Of a stretch of 60,000 bases of DNA, positions 1 through 10,106 are shown piece after piece; within the stretch, counting starts at the first letter, position 1; each line of letters opens with the position of its first letter. The stretch covers positions 2,904,501 through 2,964,500 of the forward strand of contig NC_087073.1 in NCBI RefSeq assembly GCF_026151205.1. The letters are read 5' to 3'. The DNA is from Bolinopsis microptera (taxonomy: Eukaryota > Ctenophora > Tentaculata > Lobata > Bolinopsidae). Under the pieces are notes generated by a model. It did no database searches. It was not told the origin of the DNA and saw nothing but the letters and a program-made list of their open reading frames with translations. Both the position numbers and the translations under genes were made by a program.

Positions 1-1020
1 TGATAAAACAGAACAGTTTAACTGAGGCACAGCCCAGGTTGCAAGGATGGTTATTGTATGGTAATGAGTCACAATTTAAATTTGTTATGTGGTGTTTTTT
101 AAGTGGCATCAAAGTACCGATTTTCACTGGATTTTATTTTGTATGGTAAGGCTAGTCTAGGGAATGATAGACGTGACGTTCCTTGTTATATTAATCTATG
201 CGTGATAATTATGAGATCAGAAACAGTGATATAAGATTGGCACTTACATGGCTTCAAGGAGAGTAGGATTAGCACAGTTTCTAGGTAGAGTTCTGAAGGG
301 AGAATCAGATTCTATAAGAGAGGGTCGGGGTTTAGTGGTGGCTCCTCTGTAGCCCCCTGCAATAGTGTTAAAGGTACTGACTCCGAGAAACATATCAACG
401 AAACAAACAAAATATCAGGTTTAGTAGCAGAGTGATTAAAATTATCTTGCGAACAAATCAATTAATAGTGATTAAGGGGATCACGCACAATTCATTAAGC
501 TATCAAATTTGATCATTAAAATCCAATGACTTACAAGTGCCAAGTCCCGCTCTTGTGCCGTCTTGCTTAGACAACTGAAACATATTCAATGTCAAAGCAA
601 CCATAATGACGATGTTAATGCAAGTTTAATAGTAATACCGGTTAATTCTAATTGCTGCAGTGAATTGGACAATACTTAATGAGCGGAAACTAACACTTAG
701 TTTCGTGAGAATATTGTATAAGGCAGTAGTCCAATAAAAGCAGCTGGATTTTCAGGTAATTAAACAGCCAAATTTATTCTGAGAATAAAAGTTATAGCTA
801 ACATCAACATTTTCAGTTCTTTTATATATTATATATTGTTTTTATGTCACACTAACTTTGAAATACTGTATTTTGTTTTTAAAACTTGCATCGCGTCTTC
901 CAAAGTTAAAACATGCGCGCGTACACCCAGAAGGACTTTCGACAAAACTGTACCATATGGAATGGTCGAAAATCGAGTGTTTTAGTAAATAACTTAGAAT
1001 ATATTTTCGGTTTCCTCAAG
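1..1020. other. no gene recognised
   Basis: AT-rich sequence with stop codons in all frames. I see no exon with coding character and no repeat with a second copy in the window. Confidence 0.5.
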
Positions 1021-1024
1021 ATCT

Positions 1025-1470
1025 GATTGATAGATTTTCTTTAAACTTTCCAGATAGTTTAAAAAAATTCTATCATTTAGATCTCGAAATATATGCCTGC
1101 GTTCCGCTAGAAACCGCCAATTTGAAATATTTACTTGTGTTTGAAGTCATATCTCAAGTTTGGCACATAGAAATTCGCCCAAACTCGCTCAGATTATCCG
1201 TCTTATAGCCCTGTAACTATCTGGAAAGTTTAAAGAAATTCTATCATTCAGATCTTGAGATAATCGACTTTCGTCAAATATTGTACCAAAACCGCCACTT
1301 TGAGATGTTTTCGTGTGTTTGAAGTCATATCTCAAGTTTGGCACATAGAAATTCGCCCAAACTTGCTTAGATTATCTGTCTTATAGCCATGTAACTATCT
1401 GGAAAGTTTAAAAAAATTCTATCATTTAGATCTCGAGATAATCGACTTTCGTCAAATATTGTACCATGGT
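1025..1470. repeat. 178-bp tandem repeat, about 2.3 units
   Basis: Two full units begin at about 1137 and 1315 with the words GTGTTTGAAGTCATATCTCA. Each continues through a shared stretch ending near ATTGTACCA. A partial unit lies upstream at 1025-1090, containing AACTTTCCAGATAGTTT. The short ORF at 1459-1641 follows the repeat and has no coding character. Confidence 0.8.
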
Positions 1471-1940
1471 ACAGTTTGGTACAGAAAGTCCAACTCCGTA
1501 CACCATCTAGCTCTAGATATTAGCGCCTTAAGTTGCTCGATGATTGAGCAGGTCAGAAATAAGGAATTTCTTCGGAGTTCAGAAACCCTTGCTGATTGCT
1601 CAAGTTTTAAGCCAAGTTGTAATCGAAGCTACATATCGTGAGTGAAATTGGGTGAGGTGTTTTACAATAATCCTGACAGAATGACGAATGTACTGATTAT
1701 GATTGCATTTCTCTGGTTGGAATTTGGAGCTCGAGTGGTTTCCAACAAGTTCGTATCAAGCAGTATAGTAAGTGGACAGACATATTTGTCATTTATGATT
1801 GCGACAAAACAAACAGTGTAGTATTAAGAAGTTTCACTGAACCATAACACTGCTTCTCATAAAACTAAAAGTGTACATAATACGTATAATATAGTATATG
1901 TACCAGCTTATACATTAATTTCTTTACTATTTTGTATATT

Positions 1941-1988
1941 ATCATTTAGATATAGTATCATTTAGATATAGCATCATTTAGATATAGT
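1941..1988. repeat. 16-bp tandem repeat, three units
   Basis: Three near-identical copies of ATCATTTAGATATAGT lie side by side. The rest of 1471-2097 is AT-rich sequence in which I see no gene. Confidence 0.8.
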
Positions 1989-2097
1989 TTTAAATTAACT
2001 CATTGTAATAACTGAGAGGTTTTATAGCTGGAACAATTCAGACTTTCACTTCAGCTAAGAAGTGGAGGATATTGGGAGGACAAGAACAAGATGCAGG

Positions 2098-2931
2098 TTA
2101 AGGCCACAGGGGGGGGTCCGAGGTCAATTTTGAGATTTTGAGATATGTTGTAGAACTCGATCTAAATTTTCGAATGCTTTTGTCCTTACCGAAAACAAAG
2201 TTTCCTATTTGAAGATATTGCGCGTTGAATTTTGAGGTTTACCTGTAATTCTATTGTAAATGAAAACTTTAAATGCAATTGTGTTCAAAATCTATCTTCT
2301 TTTTTAGTTTATGACTTAGAACCTTGTAACTTGCCAACAATGTTCTTAAAGGTATTTTGAGTTTTTGTTATGTAACGATTTATGATATCTTGCTCCAAAG
2401 CTGAGATATGAGGTTAACCATGAGTGAGAATTACAAAATTTACAAAATTTAAAATGGTTAACCTCATAAAAAGAGTTAGGAGCAAAATTACAACAATCGT
2501 TACATAACAAACTTTTAAATTTATGTCAGGAACATAAGTTCCAAATTTGAGGTGAAATGGATAAAAGCTCTAGGAGAAGATAGGTTTTTGAGGTGGTAAA
2601 TAAATTGTTCAGGAGAGTCAAAAGACCATGATTCTGAGAAAATATGTTAACCTCAATTTTCCAACAAATAAAGGACATATAATAGTTCTGTTCACATTGG
2701 ATGGCCAATTTATACCCATTGATAAGTTTAACTTGTGATGAGAGCAACAAAATGTTAAGAACTGGTTATTTGTGAGGTTAACTGATTAAAAAGGCAATAG
2801 TTAACCTCTATTTTACGACAAACTAGGCGCTCTGGGGGGCTAAGGGTGGTGTGCAAGCGTCAGATAGTACGTGGTCTGCCAACTGGCAAAAAAACGTTTT
2901 TTCGACCTCGGACCCCCCCCTGTGGCCTTAA
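2098..2931. mobile_element. TTAA-flanked non-autonomous DNA element
   Basis: An 826-bp body (2102-2927) lies between two TTAA tetramers at 2098-2101 and 2928-2931. Its ends are perfect 24-bp inverted repeats that begin GGCCACAGGGGGGGGTCC. Both copies have the same run of eight G or C. TTAA target duplication is the hallmark of piggyBac-type transposons. There is no transposase ORF, so this would be a MITE-like passenger. The ends differ from canonical piggyBac ends, so the family is an inference from the target site only. Confidence 0.7.
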
Positions 2932-3000
2932 TTGTTTAACTGAATAACCTTCATACAAACAAACCTGACATAACATGACATAAAATTACATGACATAATA

Positions 3001-5515
3001 GATGTGGATACTGGTGGGGAGGTGAAACACATTTGTTTACTTTAATAGTAAGCACATGTTCAGCGGGTTGAGGAGGTGAAACACATTTGTTTACATTTTT
3101 AGGGTAAGCACATGTTCAGCGGGTTGAAGAGATGATACACATTTTGTATTATAGAAGGCTTGTAACACTTGTAACGCTTTCTTGTTACCCCCCTTTGAAG
3201 GCCCCGAATTATTTTCTGAACGAAAGCTCAAAAATAACCGAGAAATCGACCTTCTTATTAACTCATTTTGATGACTGTTTCTGACCTAAAATTGCACGAA
3301 AAATCGATTTAGCTAGGTTTCAGAACCTATAAACACTTCCTTATCCCTAAAAATTGATGTTTTATAGTTGATACGAGCAACAAGCAACATATGTTTTGAT
3401 CCTTCGGTTCTACTCATGACCTAGGCAGTTAAGCTGAACCCGACAGATCGAGGCAATCCTCACCTTAACTGATCAAACTGGTACTAACACAATTTTCAGA
3501 TATAAATGTTCTTTGCGATACGTTTATTGCAGCTTTGCAACTTGAGTGAAGACCAGAGTACGAAAACACACAGCAGGTAAGCAACTCACTTTTGGTGACT
3601 GTTCCTCACGAACATTCTGATCCTGCAACATATGAACAGCTAGGGAGATCGTCTCCTTAACAAATCGGACAGGTACTATCACAATTTCCAGAGCACAGCA
3701 TGATAACAAAGTCAAAAGAAACACAACGAAGGTAGGTTACCAACACCACAATATAACAATTATACTAACAACTGAATTAAATTTATTCTGACGACGGGCA
3801 GCCCTGATGTGCTCCGTCATCCTCAACGAGCGACCATTTGTAATAGAGGTGTTATGTCATGTGACACCGATCCGTCCAATCACAAACAGGACGAGTCAGC
3901 AGATCGATATCGTGTGTTTACTTTTCTTATCTTTATTTGACCCTCTGTTCACATTGTTATCTCTACCACATCTCGGCTCGGCAAGGTCCGCGTGCAATAT
4001 CTGCACCGCGGTAAACACGCCATGATTACGTCGTGAACTTGAAATAGTGTGATTGTTGTACTTATATAACCGTGCCCATTGCCCACGTACAATACAAACT
4101 GTTGGGGGGCGGGGGGTTTAAGATAAACAACCGATCTTGATAGTGTGTTGGTCGCTCCTCCAACTGACTGTGATGCTAACTGTTCAATCAGGAACGGAAC
4201 ATTAACATTGTTTAGTTATAGCATGTTTCGGTTTAGTTGTCCAATTGCGTATTATTAAAAACATTTACTCTAATATGAGGTCGCGATTGTGAACTGAGTG
4301 AGATCCAAATGATGAACTGTGCTTTAAGTTTACACCAACTGGAAGCAAAGGAATAATGCATATATCCATGAGAGCCGAGATGTGGTAGAGATAACAATGT
4401 GAACAGAGGGTCAAATAAAGATAAGAAAAGTAAACACACGATATCGATCTGCTGACTCGTCCTGTTTGTGATTGGACGGATCGGTGTCACATGACATAAC
4501 ACCTCTATTACAAGTGGTCGCTCGTTGAGGATGACGGAGCACATCAGGGCTGCCCGTCGTCAGAATAAATTTAATTCAGATGTTAGTATAATTGTTATAT
4601 TGTGGTGTTGGTAACATACCTTCGTTGTGTTTCTTTTGACTTTGTTATGCTCTGGAAATTGTGAAAATTACGCTCTGGAAATTGTAATAGTACCTGCTCT
4701 GGAAATTGTGATAGTACCTGTTCGATTTGTTAAGGAGACGATCTCCCTGATCATATGTTTGTTATATATGGGGTATATGGTAATTTATTATGTAACTTAT
4801 TTATGTATATTATTCCTTAGTCTCGTATGACCATAGTTGGTACTACAATAAGTGGGTTTCACTTCTAAGCTGCCGTATACTAAATTGTTACAGGATCAGA
4901 ATGTTCGTGAGGAACAGTCACCAAAAGTGAGTTGCTTACCTGCTGTGTGTTTTCGTACTCTGGTCTTCACTCAAGTTGCAAAGCTGCAATAAACGTATCG
5001 CAAAGAACATTTATATCTGAAAATTGTGTTAGTACCAGTTTGATCAGTTAAGGTGAGGATTGCCTCGATCTGTCGGGTTCAGCTTAACTGCCTAGGTCAT
5101 GAGTAGAACCGAAGGATCAAAACATATGTTGCTTGTTGCTCGTATCAACTATAAAACATCAATTTTGAGGGATAAGGAAGTGTTTATAGGTTCTGAAACC
5201 TAGCTAAATCGATTTTTCGTGCAATTTTAGGTCAGAAACAGTCATCAAAATGAGTTAATAAGAAGGTCGATTTCTCGGTTATTTTTGAGCTTTCGTTCAG
5301 AAAATGATTCGGGGCCTTCAAAGGGGGGTAACAAGAAAGCGTAACAAGTGTTACAAGCCTTCTATAATACAAAATGTGTATCATCTCTTCAACCCGCTGA
5401 ACAAGTGCTTACCCTAAAAATGTAAACAAATGTGTTTCACCTCCTCAACCCGCTGAACATGTGCTTACTATTAAAGTAAACAAATGTGTTTCACCTCCCC
5501 ACCAGTATCCACATC
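3001..5515. mobile_element. foldback element with roughly 1-kb inverted arms
   Basis: The left arm (3001 to about 3977) and right arm (about 4374-5515) are reverse complements. The outer tip is GATGTGGATACTGGTGGGG. The right arm has extra sequence at about 4650-4890, including a small triplication of GCTCTGGAAATTGT. The centre (3978-4373) is unique and has no coding character. The near-identical ORFs at 3807-4025 (+) and 4233-4544 (-) are the two arms read on opposite strands, not genes. It looks like a long-TIR non-autonomous DNA transposon; no clear target duplication was found. Confidence 0.75.
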
Positions 5516-6207
5516 TATTGTATAGTACATAATATAGTAACTTGGTTACCTGGGCGAGCACCTCATACTCTTCAAATATAGTCCACGACATTATCAACAA
5601 CGCAGCATATTAAAACTAGAGCACAAATAATTTATACAGAGTGGCGCAATGGTACAACCTCTTAACCTCTTAATCTATTTAGTACACAATGGTGGGTTTA
5701 ATTATCAGTAATATAACAAAAGTACCGTTGAATTAAGTCTAAGATAATTCCTATCTGAATAGTATCTGTCAACGATGAAGGCCCTGTATTTTAATAGAAA
5801 TCAAATTAGTTAGATATTGGAATATAATTGGAATACAATTCAACCTATATATGATATACCTGTCCACATCTATTGTATAGTACATAATATAGTAACTTGG
5901 TTACCTGGGCGAGCACCTCATACTCTTCAAATATAGTCCACGACATTATCAACAACGCAGCATATTAAAACTAGAGCACAAGTAATTTATACAGAGTGGC
6001 GCAATGGTACAACCTCTTAATCTATTTAGTACACAATGGGGGGTTTAATTATCAGTAATATAACAAAAGTACCGTTGAATTAAGTCTAAGATAATTCCTA
6101 TCTGAATAGTATCTGTCAACGATGAAGGCCCTGTATTTTAATAGAAATCAAATTAGTTAGATATTGGAATATAATTGGAATACAATTCAACCTATATATG
6201 ATATATC
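5508..6207. repeat. 355-bp direct duplication
   Basis: Unit 1 (5508-5862) and unit 2 (5863-6207) both begin TCCACATCTATTGTATAGTA and run in parallel with few differences, such as a short deletion of a repeated CTCTTAACC word in unit 2. The first unit begins inside the right tip of the foldback element, so the duplication probably post-dates that insertion. Confidence 0.8.
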
Positions 6208-7994
6208 CTGGTACAACAGATAAAGTGAGGGTTAAGGTACAACTTAACAAAAGAGAAGAACAGTGCAAATAGGTCAGGGTGAATAAAATAGAATGGTTTA
6301 ATAGCCCCACGTGACACGCACGTGACTCGTGTGTCCTGTCTAAAACTTCCTGATCCCTCACATTTCACCACTCATATCACACACATTACTCTAGTAGCAG
6401 GGAGCACATTAGCAGATCTCATATCCCTTACCACTTAACGTTGCGTGGGAATGTTTTAACTCTACTACAGCTACAGTACACAGCTAACTCCGTTATAAAA
6501 TACCAATACTCAATATAATGGGCCATCAGAGGGAGACATTTTTTCCCGGGTTTTAGGTATTCTTACGAAACATAGTTCGATTTGGCAGCAAAATGTCCCA
6601 GTCAACTTTCGGTCGACAAAAAAATTTTGGGGTAAGAAAGCTCCAGGGAGGTCAAAAAGCTGTGGGGGCAATGGGACATTTTTTGTAGCGGCACCAACAA
6701 ATTTTAGTGTGTGCGCCCAATGGAAACGTTACGCTACTGATTTACAGACAATTTACAACATATAACTAGCGCATGATAGCATACAATATAATGTTATAGG
6801 GTACATTTAGCAGTATCGAAGGGAAAACATTGAGAAATCCTGCATTCTCAGTCCGTCAATAAAATGGGGACCTACATGATCAGGAGAATCAGGAAAATCC
6901 TCATCATAAAGAAAGTCCTCTGGGTCTGGGAACTCTTCAGAGAAGTTGTCAGGACATTGCAGGTTGAATAGAGTAAGCCGTACCGTGCTGGTCATTTGCG
7001 ACATACCACACAACTAAAAAACACAGAACTTAAACTAGTGAACACAAAACTAGTGAACACAAAACTAAAGAACACACAACTTAAGAACACACAACTGAAG
7101 AAAACTAGAGAAAAAGAAAGAGACCTTGTCTACATTGTACAGGACATGTTAAGAACAACGTTAGTAAATATGTATACAGGGGTTTCCCTATGGTGGCTTT
7201 TAACATGCCAGTGAAATTCGAACTAGCCGCAGATAAGATCGTGTAATTATGATATCTGTTTTCAGGGTGCTATTCAGTGCGCTCACATTTAATGTTCTGG
7301 TATATACCCCTACTTTTCTCTAGATTACAAGCATCACGTGAGTTATGTTTATTAGATAGCATTATATATTATTAAGTTCATGACTTAATGCCGAACTTTC
7401 AGACTCTTGTTAAGCTGGCAGCTTGCCAAGTTCTACCAGCATGATGTTTTCAATTTGCGTCACTTGGCAAGCTACAAGGAAACTGAACAAGTTACAAACA
7501 AACATGACAACTGACAAACAAACAAAACAAGTTTACGAGTGCGGATGATAATTATTTGTTTACAGGTACTCTTTTATTCGTCTAAATTATAATAAAAACA
7601 ATTAAAATGGTTGATCTGGTGAGATGTGTTTTATTGCATGTCAAGCAAGACTGGGTAAATTCCTTGAATTCCTTCTCATTCAGCCACAACCGAGTTCAAG
7701 TATTATATATATTATATATGATCGTACACTACAAAGTTTACTGTTAAACCAGACATGTTATTTTCGTATCGGAAAAATGCATGCGGAGTAAACGTGCAAA
7801 ACATAGCGTATATGGCGAGCAGAAAATAATGTTATGATCTGCTTGAAAGAAAAAAGGTTGGATAATATGCGGTGAAGGAGCGGAAAAAGTTAAACTGAAA
7901 CGACTGTCTCAGTATACATGTGGAACTGTTATAACAGTTCTGGCAAAACATGGGGGAGGAGATCTTATCTAGCGAAATACGACCAGCTGCTTCG
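6208..7994. other. intergenic; weak exon-like ORF and a short minisatellite
   Basis: No confident gene. A minus-strand ORF at 6807-7013 ends in an acidic stretch (FSEEFPDPEDFLYDEDFPDS) and could be a terminal exon, but I cannot connect it to anything. At 7018-7105 a 14-bp unit close to AACTAGTGAACACA is repeated about six times, which makes the plus-strand ORF there an artefact. Confidence 0.4.
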
Positions 7995-8543
7995 TTAACT
8001 GCAGGTTAATATGAAGTTGAAAGCGAAAGAGAAAGTGAAACTAACCCTGCGACGAGTAATCCGGGAGTAAACAGTGAAAAGTTCAGACATAGTGAGCCGA
8101 TCCTCCGACTTAGCCTCATCCTTAGGACTAGGGCTCTCCGTGACGTCACTCTCACACTCGCTTGCAAAACCCATCTCCTCAACATCACTAGACGTCTCCT
8201 TAGCTAGAGGAGACCTTGCAGGAGCTGTATCCATGTTAGCATTGTGATCCTTGCTCTTCCTGCTCAAGAATGGGCTCCTTCTACTGAAAAGCGGTGTTTT
8301 CTTCACAGCATTAGCATTCTCATTACTGTTGTCAGAGGGTCGAATGTTCTGGTTGGCTGTTTCAGTGGGAGTATCGTTACTGTTAGTCAGAGCTACATGG
8401 AACGTGCTATTACCCACAAATGCACCGCCCACAGAAGCAGTGCGGATGGCGTTACTGATGGAGGAGGTACGTTTAGCGGCGGTGCTGACTGAAGCAGCTC
8501 GGTGTGCACTGAACAGACTCCGAACAGAGGGCTTGTGGTTCAT
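7995..8543 (-). CDS. unrecognised 182-residue ORF
   Basis: I do not recognise a family. The ORF begins at an ATG near 8541 and is rich in Ser, Thr and Ala, with basic patches around RRSPFLSRKSKD and an acidic, serine-rich stretch with SSDVEEMGFASECESDVTES. That composition fits a disordered, phosphorylated tail rather than chance translation. The last 20 or so residues are hydrophobic and low in complexity and may be read-through into an intron; a possible donor lies near 8075. Immediately upstream on the same strand is a 59-residue ORF, so the two may be exons or neighbouring small genes. Overlapping plus-strand ORFs look like shadows. Confidence 0.4.
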   Translation of the reverse strand: MNHKPSVRSLFSAHRAASVSTAAKRTSSISNAIRTASVGGAFVGNSTFHVALTNSNDTPTETANQNIRPSDNSNENANAVKKTPLFSRRSPFLSRKSKDHNANMDTAPARSPLAKETSSDVEEMGFASECESDVTESPSPKDEAKSEDRLTMSELFTVYSRITRRRVSFTFSFAFNFILTCS

Positions 8544-8547
8544 GATG

Positions 8548-8592
8548 AGTCACTAATAGTCACTAGTGGTCACTAGTGGTCACTAATAGTCA
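8548..8592. repeat. 10-bp tandem repeat
   Basis: AGTCACTAAT/AGTCACTAGTGGTC variants repeat four to five times just upstream of the 182-residue minus-strand ORF. Confidence 0.7.
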
Positions 8593-8647
8593 ATATATCG
8601 GGTCAAGCGAGCAGCAAATCAGTAACAAGAGAGAAGCAAATGAGCAG

Positions 8648-8827
8648 TTAATTAGGGTCCAGCCCGTATAGTACCCTGGCATCCAGCTCAGAGATAAGAG
8701 AATCACTCCAATAGCTGGTATTTGGGTCGTCACTGGTCACGTGACGCATAGCTTCATATTTCACCAGGTCACGTGACAGATCCTTCTCAAGGTTTATACG
8801 CTGATAACTGCTGCAGATAGCACACAT
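8648..8827 (-). CDS. unrecognised 59-residue small ORF
   Basis: Reading the minus strand from the ATG at 8827-8825 gives 59 codons and then TAA. The product starts MCAICSSYQRINLEKDLSRD and ends DARVLYGLDPN. It has a well-mixed amino-acid composition, with two cysteines near the N-terminus and an alternating charged or hydrophobic pattern suggesting helix. Two TCACGTGA E-box palindromes fall inside it (8737 and 8769). It may be a small protein or the first exon of a gene continuing at 8543. No homology is claimed. Confidence 0.35.
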   Translation of the reverse strand: MCAICSSYQRINLEKDLSRDLVKYEAMRHVTSDDPNTSYWSDSLISELDARVLYGLDPN

Positions 8828-10106
8828 GGTTTATATTGAGACACTGAAGAAACCCCCCTAGTAGTAATACAGATAGATTAGCGGATCTTTAATACCACAT
8901 GTCTCATGTGAATATTAGTTCTCAAGATACGAGATACGAGATCAGGAGATATTCTATTAGATCAGATAATTAGTGACACAGTACGTCTGTTTCACTAGAC
9001 CGGGGTTCTGTGACGTTTCTTCTGACGTATTGTGAGCTCACACACTCATCATCCACTACAAAACCACACCATCATCACACCATTACCATATTACTCGGGG
9101 TACTAGTTATTTGCAAAGCTGGGTTCTGAAAGTTGAGAATTACATCTTCAAGATACTTTTGAACTCATCATAAATATTGATCCTAGCATTGACATTCCAA
9201 TGTTTGATTTATAAGTTTTCCCGAGTTACTATTATTCCAATTATTATTATTAATTATAGTTATTAGCAATCCCGAGTTATCAATTAGACACAGTGCTATG
9301 ATTCAATAAAAATGTTGAGATATTCAAAAAATGACACATTAAGTTCGACCATATTGCAATATAACATAAATTAAACTGAATACTTTTCCAGTGATTGTAG
9401 CATTCCGACAATACTGAAGAGCAAGTAAACTTGTGTAATTAAACAAGCACTATAAGATGCAGTGTTCAGTCTCAAACGCAGTCTTCAACTCAGACTAAGC
9501 GACTCCATTATATCAATCAGCTAATTCCCACAACCTGCCTTTAAAAACAACTGTAGAACTATAAAGTACATTGTTACTGATATATTTTAAAACTGCGGGA
9601 AAATTACAATAAACTATCTACAATTATCTACAAGCTAAGCCACTGAGAGGAGTTAAGAGTAACACGTGACGTGTTCTCAGACAGCAATTACTTCTGGAAG
9701 ATCATGCAAAGTGCTCACTTCATTCACAAAAGTGTGGAGCTCTGAGAAATCAAATATCTGTTAAATGGTCGTGAGGTCTGCGCTTTTGTCTGCACTTCTT
9801 CTTAACTCATACATTCACAATAAATCACAGCTATAACGTTCAAACTAAATACAAACTACTACAAGGTCAGATATTTTGTCAGTAACACTTCAGTAACAGT
9901 TCAAACTTTGTAAATTTTATCTAAATTTTAACACAGTTCCATAACCTAATATTTAAAGTAAATTTTAGGCGTTCAGATTATCGAGCATAATAAATAATTT
10001 TCACAGTTTCAACGTAGAGTTTCAAGGAGTAATTTAGCGTGACCAGTGTCTTAAATAAAAACTTAAAATTTCGTTAAAAATGTACATCAAATATTTACAT
10101 GAGGAA
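8828..10106. other. no gene recognised; 3' side of PKD2
   Basis: AT-rich sequence downstream of the channel gene. It presumably contains that gene's 3' untranslated region near 10106. I saw no other exon. Confidence 0.5.

Noticed and set aside
3807-4544. pair of near-identical ORFs on opposite strands
   Set aside because: They are the two arms of a foldback element, not genes.
5640-5680. possible tRNA-like text GAGTGGCGCAATGGTACAAC
   Set aside because: No complementary acceptor or anticodon stems could be formed nearby.
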